From Termitidicoccus mucosus (GTDB taxonomy: Bacteria > Verrucomicrobiota > Verrucomicrobiia > Opitutales > Opitutaceae): 64,000 nucleotides of DNA. The DNA lies in the NCBI RefSeq assembly GCF_038725785.1, contig NZ_CP109796.1:4216001-4280000 (forward strand). Direction: 5' to 3'. Position numbers and translations under genes: made by a program. Each line of letters begins with the position of its first letter. The stretch's first letter is position 1. Below the pieces are notes generated by a model, which saw only the letters and a program-made list of their open reading frames with translations, had not been told where the DNA came from and ran no database searches. Shown in pieces: positions 9,801 to 16,327 of this stretch.

Positions 9801-11494
9801 TTGAGGATGGCCCCGGCCCCGGCGCCGATGGGGTCGTGGAAGCGGATGGCGCGGTTTTCGGCGGCTTCGAGGTTGAGGGTGGAAGTGGTGCTGGCGGCGA
9901 AATAGACGGCCTGGGCATTGCCGGTGCTGGTGACGGTGAGGGCGGCCCAGGCGGTGCCGCCGGTGGCGAGGACGGCGTCGCGGTTTATGACGGCCTGCCT
10001 GCGGTTGCCCTCGAAGAGGATGTCACCGCCGGTGGCGGCGAGGGAAAAGGCGCTGTTTTGGGCGAACTGGATGGCACCGCCGCCGGTGCCTTGGGTGATG
10101 TTGTCGAGGAAGGCGATGCCGCCGGTGGCGGCGGTGATGGTGACGGCACCGCCGGCTTTGTTGTGATAAATGGCGGCGCCGGCGGAGGTGGCAATGTTGC
10201 CGGTGAAGGTGCCGGTGGCGTTGATGCGGATGTCGCCGGTGCCGTAGATGGCAGCCCCCCAGCCGGAGCCGCCGCCGCCGCCGCCAATCATGTTGGAGTC
10301 GAAGAGGAACGGAGTATTTATTTCGAGGAGGCCGGTGGCGCGGATGGCGCCGCCGGTGGAGTTGGTGTCGTGGTGGTTGGTGTTGAGGTTGCTGGTGGCG
10401 ATGAACGTGCCGGAGAGGATCTTGATGGTGCCGGAGGCGATGGCGCCGCCGTTGGCGGAGGCGACGTTTTTCTCAAAACGGTAGGTGGCGCCGGGGCCGC
10501 CGTCGAAGATGACGGAAGCCTGGTCAGGGGTGTAGATGGCGCCGCCGTGGGTGGAGGTGCCGGAGATGTTTTCGGAAAAGAGGGTGTTGCCCTTGAAGAG
10601 GAGGGTGCCGGCGGTGCCGGCAGCGGCGTCGAGGTAAATGGCGCCGCCGGACCTTAGGCGACCACGGTTGCCGGCGAAGGTGGCATCGGACTCGAAGGTG
10701 AGCGAGTGGCCGGCGTTGAGGAAGATGGCGCCGCCACCGCCGCCGGCGGTGTTGCTGAGGAAGAAAACCGGTTTTTCAAAGATGATTTTCGAGGTGACGG
10801 CGCCGGCGGTGCTGCCGAGGCCGGCGCCATTGCCATTGGCGGCGGTGGCGGCGGCCCATGTGCCGGAAACGGGGTAGAGGCCGGCGGTGTTGGCGCTGAA
10901 GATGACGGTGCCGCCAAAGGTGAGGGAAGCGCCGTCGGTGCCGACACCGGAGCCGTTGGAGGCGCGGATGGTGTTGGCGTGAAAAACGGCGTCGCCGTTG
11001 ATGCGCAGGAAGGTGGTGGCGTTGCCGGCGACGTAAGCGCCGCCGCCCCTCGTGGTGGAGTTGCCGCCGGTGACGATGAGGTGGTCGAGCGTGAGGATGC
11101 GATTGTTCGAGGCCGCGACGGCGGTGAGGCGGAGGGGGCGGATGTTGGTGGTGTCGCTGGACCAGCCGGCGTTATCAATTACGGCCCACGAGTCGGCGAC
11201 TTTGTCCTCCTGCTCGAAAGTCACGTCGTTAACCGCGAAGTTGAACGACAAAGGAGTGACGGCCCACTCGTTCACGGTGAGGCTGGTCGGCGCGCCGCCG
11301 ATGCCGGCGCCGGGGAGGGCAATCAGGCCGGCGCTGCCGGAGATGCGCACGGTGTCGCCGGCGGCGAGCGTGGGCATCGGGTCACCAGTATGGAAGGTGT
11401 GGGTCGCGGCAGGCAGGCCAGCGGCGATCAGTGCGAACGCGAGCGCGAGCGGCGCGTGGGAAATCAGCCGCGAAGCCGGGGGTATATTGTTCAT
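6839..11494 (-). CDS. Giant autotransporter with Pmp-like GGAI/FxxN repeats
   Basis: A 1551-residue type V autotransporter. It has a signal peptide (about residues 1-30), a beta-helical passenger, a pertactin-like linker and a C-terminal beta-barrel (about 1250-1551) ending in NISYLW. Roughly residues 150-520 contain repeated GGAI/GGAIY tetrads alternating with FAGN, FKGN, FSEN, FEKN, FDSN, FTGN, FLDN and FEGN, the hallmark pair of chlamydial polymorphic membrane proteins. About residues 791-980 form a module (WTGxxGxxW ... GDRVVF ... NVFAGGI) that occurs twice in the autotransporter at 29683-35274. PATR-like segments (KNGAGTLVLAGG, KTGAGVVTF) follow. The ATG lies in a very A/T-rich leader with no Shine-Dalgarno. 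Surface adhesin or surface-displayed glycan binding is likely, but unproven. Confidence 0.93.
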   Translation of the reverse strand: MNNIPPASRLISHAPLALAFALIAAGLPAATHTFHTGDPMPTLAAGDTVRISGSAGLIALPGAGIGGAPTSLTVNEWAVTPLSFNFAVNDVTFEQEDKVADSWAVIDNAGWSSDTTNIRPLRLTAVAASNNRILTLDHLIVTGGNSTTRGGGAYVAGNATTFLRINGDAVFHANTIRASNGSGVGTDGASLTFGGTVIFSANTAGLYPVSGTWAAATAANGNGAGLGSTAGAVTSKIIFEKPVFFLSNTAGGGGGAIFLNAGHSLTFESDATFAGNRGRLRSGGAIYLDAAAGTAGTLLFKGNTLFSENISGTSTHGGAIYTPDQASVIFDGGPGATYRFEKNVASANGGAIASGTIKILSGTFIATSNLNTNHHDTNSTGGAIRATGLLEINTPFLFDSNMIGGGGGGSGWGAAIYGTGDIRINATGTFTGNIATSAGAAIYHNKAGGAVTITAATGGIAFLDNITQGTGGGAIQFAQNSAFSLAATGGDILFEGNRRQAVINRDAVLATGGTAWAALTVTSTGNAQAVYFAASTTSTLNLEAAENRAIRFHDPIGAGAGAILNVYKTGAGAVIFDTHESAVPNANVSVYEGSFQLSNDAVFGSSTTQGSVLVKNGAALAGAGTIRTGTLTLETGALLKAAGGNLRIEADVRNFAAGFVLAGSGTITTGAPSLGVTNITPGDGTAAQDLTLADSVTLDDSAVINLYLYDGDAGDGYDLSDRVNFSGTFAGAGHTINLKSLQSGTFNLGSIGDFLPHLAVTLNGSSDLGGRQTAVLSATNGSLILYAGADYSRVLTWTGASGARWDISAQSWTDFDSVSLYAGGDRVVFSGTADTPAARSVEIQGGGVNVSDMWIRGAENYAFTGSGGIAARSSFEVKIGGSSAVANAAGRLVMAGSGTLSFENTGANVFAGGIDIHGGVLVFNNAAQLGTEGAPITFRQGGGGVLKSAVNAATALAGTFVVEADTVGIIDTGAYDMTLSGTLAGPGALQKNGAGTLVLAGGGKTIAEIRVSAGTLQGDTTSLTSRIANDTGVVLAQASAGLFTGTITGAGEVRKTGAGVVTFADAAITAGAFTLAQGGAILAEGAPVRADTFVVAQGATLSATGAGITVQPRLAALAFTNHGTLKIGRAAGADTYGALTIAGDYTAGAGSAVELTIGRNYAVPGTGVADRLVITGTLAGALDVNFHQTSLLAANTDFATLVPVAAGAFAADVAITSNPVSLDDGTAAWLRYDPATGIGWETYVAPEVPALLGVDAASLLVGRAALDALGARLQSSRAGAIAGARGFSLWLNGFHAADKLTAARALYEGAHHTATGAAAGAEWTYSTAAGTATHGFFVDFATSDLDQDTARVKTGTASESRGFGAYLSHRPGRWYFNALLRLSNDDYDINVPGKPRFSTSGDGWAGSFESGVTFLDAGGFLNWEPQLQITYQTRDTDGATDAAGFAYDIARAASVEGRFGVRLWHDYKIGSALLRPFLRASFAYEFDGATEVKVAGSDAVYKNTLRGRREIFDLGADLRLGRHFGAGASASIYTGESTQGAAFDLNISYLW

Positions 11495-11517
11495 ATATAA
11501 TTAAATACGATAATTTT

Positions 11518-11619
11518 TTACGGCAATTGATCGAGGGGGAGGCGGGCTTTCAGGCCGCCGGGCGGACGGAGTTGTTGGTTGTGTTCGAGGAGGGCGGCAT
11601 GGCCGATGCGGTTGATCAC
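11518..11619 (-). pseudogene. Remnant of a BNR-enzyme C-terminus
   Basis: Directly downstream of, and overlapping by four bases, the stop of the BNR gene at 11616-13058, a different frame reads VINRIGHAALLEHNQQLRPP followed by GGLKARLPLDQLP and a stop. It aligns without gaps to an internal stretch of that same BNR protein (NHRIDYISLIEYKKQLHLLG then GLNAAIPLDRLP). By eye the DNA is about 70% identical over 90 bases. No start or upstream part is present. The simplest reading is a leftover 3' end from a tandem duplication or from fusion of the C-terminal extension onto the intact copy. Confidence 0.6.
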
Positions 11620-13058
11620 TTCGTTTGTTTTCCCGCAGCCGCCGCCTTGCTCTTCGCGCGGATTTTTTCGCGCTGGATTTTTTTCTGCTCCGGGGTGAAG
11701 AGGCCGGAGAGTTCTTGATTAAAACCCTTGTTGATGCGGTTGATTTTTTCGTTTTTGGCCGCTTGGTGGAGCGAGGTGTCGGACTGCGCGGCGGCAATGT
11801 CGGCGGATTGTTTTTCGAGGAGCGCCTGAATTTGTTTTTTCTGGCCGGCGGAGAGCGAATAATCGCGATCCAATTCCTCCAGCCGCGCGCGGATTTTTTC
11901 GGCGAATGGAGGCTCCGGGCTGCCGGAGGGCAGCCGGTCGAGGGGGATGGCGGCGTTCAGGCCACCGAGCAGGTGGAGCTGTTTTTTGTATTCGATGAGG
12001 GAGATATAATCTATGCGGTGATTGTTCTTCGGGGCGCGGGCGACGACGAGCGGCTTGCTCCAAGTGGCGCCTTCGTCGCGGGAGGTGGCGAGGACGAGTT
12101 CGCGGCGCTGCCAGCTCGCGAGGGCGAGGGAGCGCTGGCCGGAATCCGCACCGCCTTGCATGGGCGGGACCCAGCCCTCGGAATCCTGCCAGGGATTCCA
12201 GACGAGCACGAGGCGTCCGTCGGAAAGGCGCAGGATGGCGGCGGGCGAGGAGCTGGCGCGGACCGGGGTCGGACGCAGGGGTGTCCAAGTGAGTCCGTCG
12301 TCGGTGGAGCGGGATTCCCAAAGGGTGCCGAGATTGGTGCGGAAGAGAATCCAGACGGCGCCGGCGGGGTCGCGCAGTTGTATCATCACCGGCTCGACGA
12401 GGCCGTCGTGGTTTCCGTTGGAGTTGGGAAGGTCGAAGCGGGCGGGGAGCTCGCGCCAGGTGCGCCCGTCATCGGTGGAGCGGAGCACGGCGACGGTGTG
12501 GCGGCCGGGTTTGGGCGTGCGGTATTGGGCGAGAAGGAGCAGGGTTTTGCGCGGGGTTTCAACGATGTTGCGCGGCGGGAAACCGATGGTGAGCGCGGGG
12601 TCGGAAATCATGGCGGGCGACGACCAGGTTTTGCCCTCGTCGGTGGAGCGGGTGGCGAAAAGCTGCCCGCCGGTCAGGCGCGGGTTGTAGTCGCGGGTTG
12701 TCTTGTCCCAGAATTCGCCGAGTTTTTCCGGGGTGTGGGGCGCGCGGAGGATGACAATCCACGCGCCGGCGGAGGTGACGCCGATGCGGACAATGCGCAG
12801 CGCGGGCCGGAAGCCGGGGGCGACGGGGATGACGGTCGGGAAGGTCTTCATGCCGTCGGTGGAGACGAGGAGGTCGCTTCCCGCCGAGGCGGCGAGGATG
12901 CGCCCGTCAGGGAGGGCGTAATGGCAAAGACCGCGCGGGGACGGGCGGAGCGGGACGAAGCCGTTGCCGGGGATGAGGTGGTCGGCGGAGTTGAAGGACT
13001 CGGCCGCGCCGGCGGCAAGCGCGAGGAAAAGCAGGAGAAGTGCGTATATTTGTTTCAC
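11616..13058 (-). CDS. Secreted BNR/sialidase-family protein with CpxP/Spy-like helical C-terminus
   Basis: A 480-residue protein. The signal peptide is MKQIYALLLLFLALAAGAAE. Five Asp-box-like motifs are seen (STDGMKTF, STDEGKTW, STDDGRTW, STDDGLTW, SRDEGATW), giving a propeller over about residues 25-375. After PLDRLPSGSPEPP the last 100 or so residues are charged and helical (KIRARLEELDRDYSLSAGQ, QIQALLEKQS, LFTPEQKKIQREKIRAK), resembling Spy/CpxP LTxxQ-type regions. The extension is absent from the other BNR proteins here. An operator-like palindrome lies at 13125-13141, 67 bp upstream of the ATG. The exact glycosidic substrate is unknown, and the family name does not prove sialidase activity. 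Confidence 0.85.
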   Translation of the reverse strand: MKQIYALLLLFLALAAGAAESFNSADHLIPGNGFVPLRPSPRGLCHYALPDGRILAASAGSDLLVSTDGMKTFPTVIPVAPGFRPALRIVRIGVTSAGAWIVILRAPHTPEKLGEFWDKTTRDYNPRLTGGQLFATRSTDEGKTWSSPAMISDPALTIGFPPRNIVETPRKTLLLLAQYRTPKPGRHTVAVLRSTDDGRTWRELPARFDLPNSNGNHDGLVEPVMIQLRDPAGAVWILFRTNLGTLWESRSTDDGLTWTPLRPTPVRASSSPAAILRLSDGRLVLVWNPWQDSEGWVPPMQGGADSGQRSLALASWQRRELVLATSRDEGATWSKPLVVARAPKNNHRIDYISLIEYKKQLHLLGGLNAAIPLDRLPSGSPEPPFAEKIRARLEELDRDYSLSAGQKKQIQALLEKQSADIAAAQSDTSLHQAAKNEKINRINKGFNQELSGLFTPEQKKIQREKIRAKSKAAAAGKQTK

Positions 13059-13124
13059 GGCGGGGAAAGGGGGATGTGTCGGCAGGAACGCACACCCGGT
13101 GCCGACGGAAAAGGAGGGCCTGTC

Positions 13125-13141
13125 GGTTTCCCAAGGATACC
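13125..13141. promoter_or_regulatory. Operator-like 17-bp palindrome GGTTTCCCAAGGATACC
   Basis: It fits GGTnYCCnnnGGnnACC; the half sites GGTTTCC/GGATACC are complementary at six of seven positions. It lies 67 bp upstream of the BNR gene start (13058) and differs from the 16291 site only in two central bases. Confidence 0.65.
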
Positions 13142-13190
13142 AATGAAACTCCGTATCCGGACCAAAACCAAAATGTATAATAATATCAGC

Positions 13191-13201
13191 AATGATATAA
13201 A
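13191..13201 (-). promoter_or_regulatory. Shared AATGATATAAA element, second copy
   Basis: Identical 11-mer to 3371-3381, here about 135 bp upstream of the BNR start. The neighbouring minus-strand sequence TTATTATACAT resembles a -10 region. Functional assignment is tentative. Confidence 0.3.
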
Positions 13202-13342
13202 TCTTCCGGCATTCGGCATCATGCGCCCCGGCGGCGGCGGATTAGGGCATTTTTCGTCCCCCGCTATTTTGAATGTCAGATTGGAAGAAACATCAGGCCT
13301 CTTCGGGGAATCATGATGCACAGAATATTCCGATCCGCACCG

Positions 13343-13425
13343 GTTTGAGCGGCACGGGCGACCCGCCCGTGGGTTTAGCGACGCGGTGGCGCCGCCCACG
13401 GACAGGTCGCCCGTGCCGCTCAAGC
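13343..13425. repeat. GC-rich inverted repeat, GAGCGGCACGGGCGACC arms
   Basis: A perfect outer stem of 19 bp (TTGAGCGGCACGGGCGACC and its complement ending at 13423) encloses a second stem CCGTGGG/CCCACGG. It sits between convergent signals of the epimerase stop (13534) and BNR promoter. No second copy was seen in the window. Confidence 0.85.
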
Positions 13426-13533
13426 CACGCTTCCGTCCGGCATCGAAAGCAGTGGATAATCTGCGCTTGCGAAGCCCCGCACGGCGAAAAGCCGCGACGT
13501 CCCCGGTTTTCCCGCCGCTGTCACCGGCTCGTG

Positions 13534-14721
13534 TTATTCGACGAGGGTTTTATATATGCAGAGGTGGCGGTAGGTTTGGCCGGGGCGGAGGATGGTGGAG
13601 GGGAATGCCGGCTGGTTGGGGCTGTCGGGGTAGTGTTGCGTTTCGAGGCAGAAAGCGGTGCGGTGGGCGTAGGTTTTGCCGTGTTTGCCTTTAAAAGTGT
13701 CGTTCAGAAAGTTGCCGCCGTAGAACTGGATGGCGGGCTGGTCGGTGCGGACTTCGAGGACGCGGCCGCTGGCGGGTTCAACGGCGCGGGCGGCGAGGTA
13801 GAGCTTGCCGGTGCCGGCGTCGGTGGCGGGGCGGTCGAGGATCCAGTTGTGGTCGTAGCCGGCGCCGTTTTTGAGTTGGGTGAAGTCGGCGTTGATGCGG
13901 GCGCCGATGGGGACGGGCGCGCGGAAGTCCATGGGCGTTCCTTCGACGGCGGGGAGTTCGCCGGTGGGGATGAGGTCGGGGGCGACGGGAGTGTAGTGGC
14001 TGGCGTGGAGGGTGAGGAGATGGTCGTTGATGGTGCGGAGGCGGTCGCCATCGGTGCCGTCGCGGGTGCCGTGGAGGTTGAAGAAGGAGTGGTGAGTGAG
14101 GTTGACGGGGGTGGGTTTGTCGGTGGTGGCTTCGTAGGTGATTTTGAGTTCGTTGTCGTCGGTCAACGTGTAGACCATTTTGACTTGGAGGTTGCCGGGG
14201 AAGCCCTGGTCGCCGTCTTGCGAGAGGTGGGTGAACTCGAGGGTGCGGTGGTCGGGTTGCCTGGTGTCCCAGACGAATGACTGGAAGCCGCGCGGGCCGC
14301 CGTGAAGGGCGTTTTCGCCGTTGTTGGCAGGGATGGCGTAGTGCGCTCCGTCGAGGGTGAATCTGCCTTTGGCGATGCGGTTGCCGTAGCGGCCGATGGC
14401 GGCGCCGAAGTAGGGTTCGGCAGAGGCGACGTAGCCTTGGACGTTATCGTAGCCGAGGACGATGTCGTCGAATTTCCCGGCGCGGTCGGGGGTGAGCCAG
14501 GAAACGACGCGGGCACCATAACTTGTCACGGCGATCTCGACGCCGTTTTTGTTCGTGAGGACGTAGAGATCGGATTTTTTCCCGTCAATTTCCTGCTGGA
14601 AGTCGGTACGGAGCAGGCCGGATTTGGTGATGGGGATGACGGTATGTTCGATTTTGATGCAGGCGGTCATGGCAAACAGGAGGGAGATGGCCAGCAAGGC
14701 CGGGATGGTTGTTGTTTTCAT
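13534..14721 (-). CDS. galM: Lipoprotein aldose 1-epimerase (galactose mutarotase family)
   Basis: A 395-residue GalM-family protein that interconverts alpha and beta anomers of free aldoses. The conserved motifs are clear: GENALHGGPRGFQSFVW with the first active-site His, VNLTHHSFFNLHG with the second His, IQFYGGNFL, and ETQHYPDSPNQPAF carrying the catalytic Glu. Unlike cytoplasmic GalM it begins with a signal sequence ending in a lipobox-like AMTAC (Cys about residue 21), so it is probably anchored in the periplasm. The ATG at 14721 is used because it begins this signal. It lies between two BNR genes in the glycan block, consistent with equilibrating sugars released by the hydrolases. Confidence 0.92.
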   Translation of the reverse strand: MKTTTIPALLAISLLFAMTACIKIEHTVIPITKSGLLRTDFQQEIDGKKSDLYVLTNKNGVEIAVTSYGARVVSWLTPDRAGKFDDIVLGYDNVQGYVASAEPYFGAAIGRYGNRIAKGRFTLDGAHYAIPANNGENALHGGPRGFQSFVWDTRQPDHRTLEFTHLSQDGDQGFPGNLQVKMVYTLTDDNELKITYEATTDKPTPVNLTHHSFFNLHGTRDGTDGDRLRTINDHLLTLHASHYTPVAPDLIPTGELPAVEGTPMDFRAPVPIGARINADFTQLKNGAGYDHNWILDRPATDAGTGKLYLAARAVEPASGRVLEVRTDQPAIQFYGGNFLNDTFKGKHGKTYAHRTAFCLETQHYPDSPNQPAFPSTILRPGQTYRHLCIYKTLVE

Positions 14722-14764
14722 AGCGAGAAGGACATGGGGGACGGAAGGATCTAAAAATACATTT

Positions 14765-14843
14765 TTGAACAGAAGGAAACAAAGAAGAACCAAGAAGACA
14801 TCTTGTATAGTCCTCTTGGTTCCCTTCGGTTTCTTCCGTTCAA
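14765..14843. repeat. Inverted repeat, GAACAGAAGGAAAC arms (copy 1)
   Basis: TTGAACAGAAGGAAACAAAG pairs imperfectly with CGGTTTCTTCCGTTCAA, and AACCAAGAAGA/TCCTCTTGGTT extends the stem. The same arm sequence occurs at 21778-21859. Confidence 0.85.
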
Positions 14844-14863
14844 GATAATGGTTGATTTTTATT

Positions 14864-14934
14864 ATCCACAGATTGCGCAGATTGGCACGGATTTTTTAAA
14901 TTAGAAACGGTGAAAATCCGTGTAATCTGTGGAT
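14864..14934. repeat. Inverted repeat, ATCCACAGATT arms
   Basis: ATCCACAGATTGCGCAGATT pairs with AATCCGTGTAATCTGTGGAT; CACGGATTTT/AAAATCCGTG forms the inner stem. It lies 70 bp from the end of the BNR gene at 15002 and may double as a terminator. Confidence 0.85.
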
Positions 14935-15001
14935 AGCTTCGAGGTTCCTGATTCCCCTTCGTTCTCCCTGGTGCCTTCTGTTCGATTTTTTGGCTCTTCC
15001 C

Positions 15002-16207
15002 TCACTTCTGCTTTTTCTTCGCCAGCTTGAGGAGCATCTGGTCGGTCTCCTGCAAATTAAAGCGGACGCTCACCACGGAGTTCAGCTCCGGGCCGTCGGT
15101 GTATTTGGTATAAGTGGTCGCGACAACGGTGCCGTCGGGCAGCACCTCGACGCCGGAGTAGCCGCAATCCCAGTCGCGGAAGCGTCCGTTGGGCATGTTC
15201 CAGCGGTGGTTGTTGATCAGCTTTATGCGGTAGAGCCCTTTTTTCCCGTTGACGATATCATCATATCTGCCGACCCACGCCACAAAGTGGTTTCGCGTCG
15301 GACTGGGCCGGCCGGTGTCGCGGAAACACACGACGAGGCGGCCGTCCGGCGTGTATTTTGCTTTATGGCGGTCGCCCCACAGGCCTCTCGGCAAAAACTT
15401 CGGCTTCGACCAGGTGCGGCCCTCGTCGTCGCTGGTCATGTAGAGCGACTCGTGCTTTACGTTTTCGCGTATGAGGCAGAGAAGTTGTTTGCCATCGGGC
15501 GAGCGGACGAGCTCCGGTTCGCAGGGCTTGCGGTCGGGGATGTCGAGCACGACGCGCCACGGCGCGCTCCAGGTGAAGCCGCCGTCCTCGGAGATGCTTT
15601 GCGCAATGACATTGGAAGTCTTGTCCTTGGTTTCGCCCGGCCGGCGGATGTTGGTGACGCCGAGCAGACGCTTGCCGCCGTCGATGGGCTTGATGTCGCA
15701 AAACGGCATCGCGGTGCCGCCGAGGCCCGACGGTCTCATGGGCGACCAGGTCTTGCCCTCGTCCTCGGAATACGAGTAGTGCATGGTCTTGCCCTCGTCG
15801 GGGCCGTGCCCGGCAAACACGAACAAGCGCGCCACGCCCTTGGGATCCACGAGCCGGTAAATCGTCGGGCAGTTGCTGGCCTTGCTCCAGTTCTCCGGCA
15901 CGGGCAGCAGGTCGCTCCAGGTTTTCCCGCCGTCGTCGCTGCGCTTCAACGGGCCGCACGGGCCGCCGTGCCCGATGGTCCAGACGCAATACATGGTCTT
16001 GCCATCGGGCAACAGCACGGTGGTCGGGTGGCCTTGGTAAATCTCCTCGGTGCCGCGCGCGACCACGACCTGGCGCGAGGCGTCGCCCGACAGGTCTAGC
16101 GTGGGGATGGGCATCTCGCGCGACGCGGGGACATACCCCTGCGCCCGCGCCGGGACGGACGCGAGCAGCGCGGACAACAGGACAATGCAAAGGGAGGACG
16201 ATTTCAT
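15002..16207 (-). CDS. Secreted BNR-repeat / sialidase-family protein (paralogue of 2068-3291)
   Basis: A 401-residue protein. The ATG at 16207 begins the signal peptide MKSSSLCIVLLSALLASVPARA. Asp boxes are SDDGGKTW, SEDEGKTW, SEDGGFTW and SDDEGRTW. It shares most of its sequence with the protein at 2068-3291, including GTEEIYQGHPTTVLLPDGK, NIRRPGETK, CEPELVRSPDGKQLLCLIRE and CGYSGVEVLPDGTVVATTY. As in the paralogue, no obvious F/YRIP arginine motif is present, so the glycosidic bond cut is uncertain. It lies 120 bp downstream of the GH3 gene, and an operator-like palindrome (16291-16307) lies in that gap 84 bp upstream of its start, suggesting its own controlled promoter. Confidence 0.88.
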   Translation of the reverse strand: MKSSSLCIVLLSALLASVPARAQGYVPASREMPIPTLDLSGDASRQVVVARGTEEIYQGHPTTVLLPDGKTMYCVWTIGHGGPCGPLKRSDDGGKTWSDLLPVPENWSKASNCPTIYRLVDPKGVARLFVFAGHGPDEGKTMHYSYSEDEGKTWSPMRPSGLGGTAMPFCDIKPIDGGKRLLGVTNIRRPGETKDKTSNVIAQSISEDGGFTWSAPWRVVLDIPDRKPCEPELVRSPDGKQLLCLIRENVKHESLYMTSDDEGRTWSKPKFLPRGLWGDRHKAKYTPDGRLVVCFRDTGRPSPTRNHFVAWVGRYDDIVNGKKGLYRIKLINNHRWNMPNGRFRDWDCGYSGVEVLPDGTVVATTYTKYTDGPELNSVVSVRFNLQETDQMLLKLAKKKQK

Positions 16208-16290
16208 AGGCAATGAGGGTCTGCGAGGGAACTCGGGGAATATCCCCACATGAACACGCCCGCCCCTGCCGGTTTCAATCACGACCTGCC

Positions 16291-16307
16291 GGTTTCCCGC
16301 GGATACC
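16291..16307. promoter_or_regulatory. Operator-like 17-bp palindrome GGTTTCCCGCGGATACC
   Basis: It fits GGTnYCCnnnGGnnACC and is identical to the 13125 site except for central bases. It is 84 bp upstream of the BNR start at 16207 and 20 bp after the GH3 stop. Confidence 0.65.
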
Positions 16308-16327
16308 GCGCAGGGGAATTGCCCGTG

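Larger units (their letters stand above)
13059..13533. other. 475-bp gap: promoter region of the BNR gene plus a hairpin repeat
   Basis: It contains the operator-like site 13125-13141, the A/T-rich AATGATATAAA segment (13191-13201) and a strong inverted repeat (13343-13425). Bases 13426-13533 show nothing I can interpret. Open frames across the gap have no signal, domain or codon support. Confidence 0.6.

Noticed and set aside
7931-10657. 908-codon plus-strand frame opposite the autotransporter
   Set aside because: It is low-complexity Gly/Ala/Asp/Glu antisense of the passenger; no recognised domain.
13055-13423. 122-codon minus frame across the BNR promoter
   Set aside because: It covers the operator, A/T-rich promoter and repeat arm, and its translation has no signal or domain.
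14818-14834. Partial operator-like GGTTCCCTTCGGTTTCT
   Set aside because: It lies in a stem of the 14765-14843 repeat and fails the final ACC half site; the half match arises from the repeat arm.
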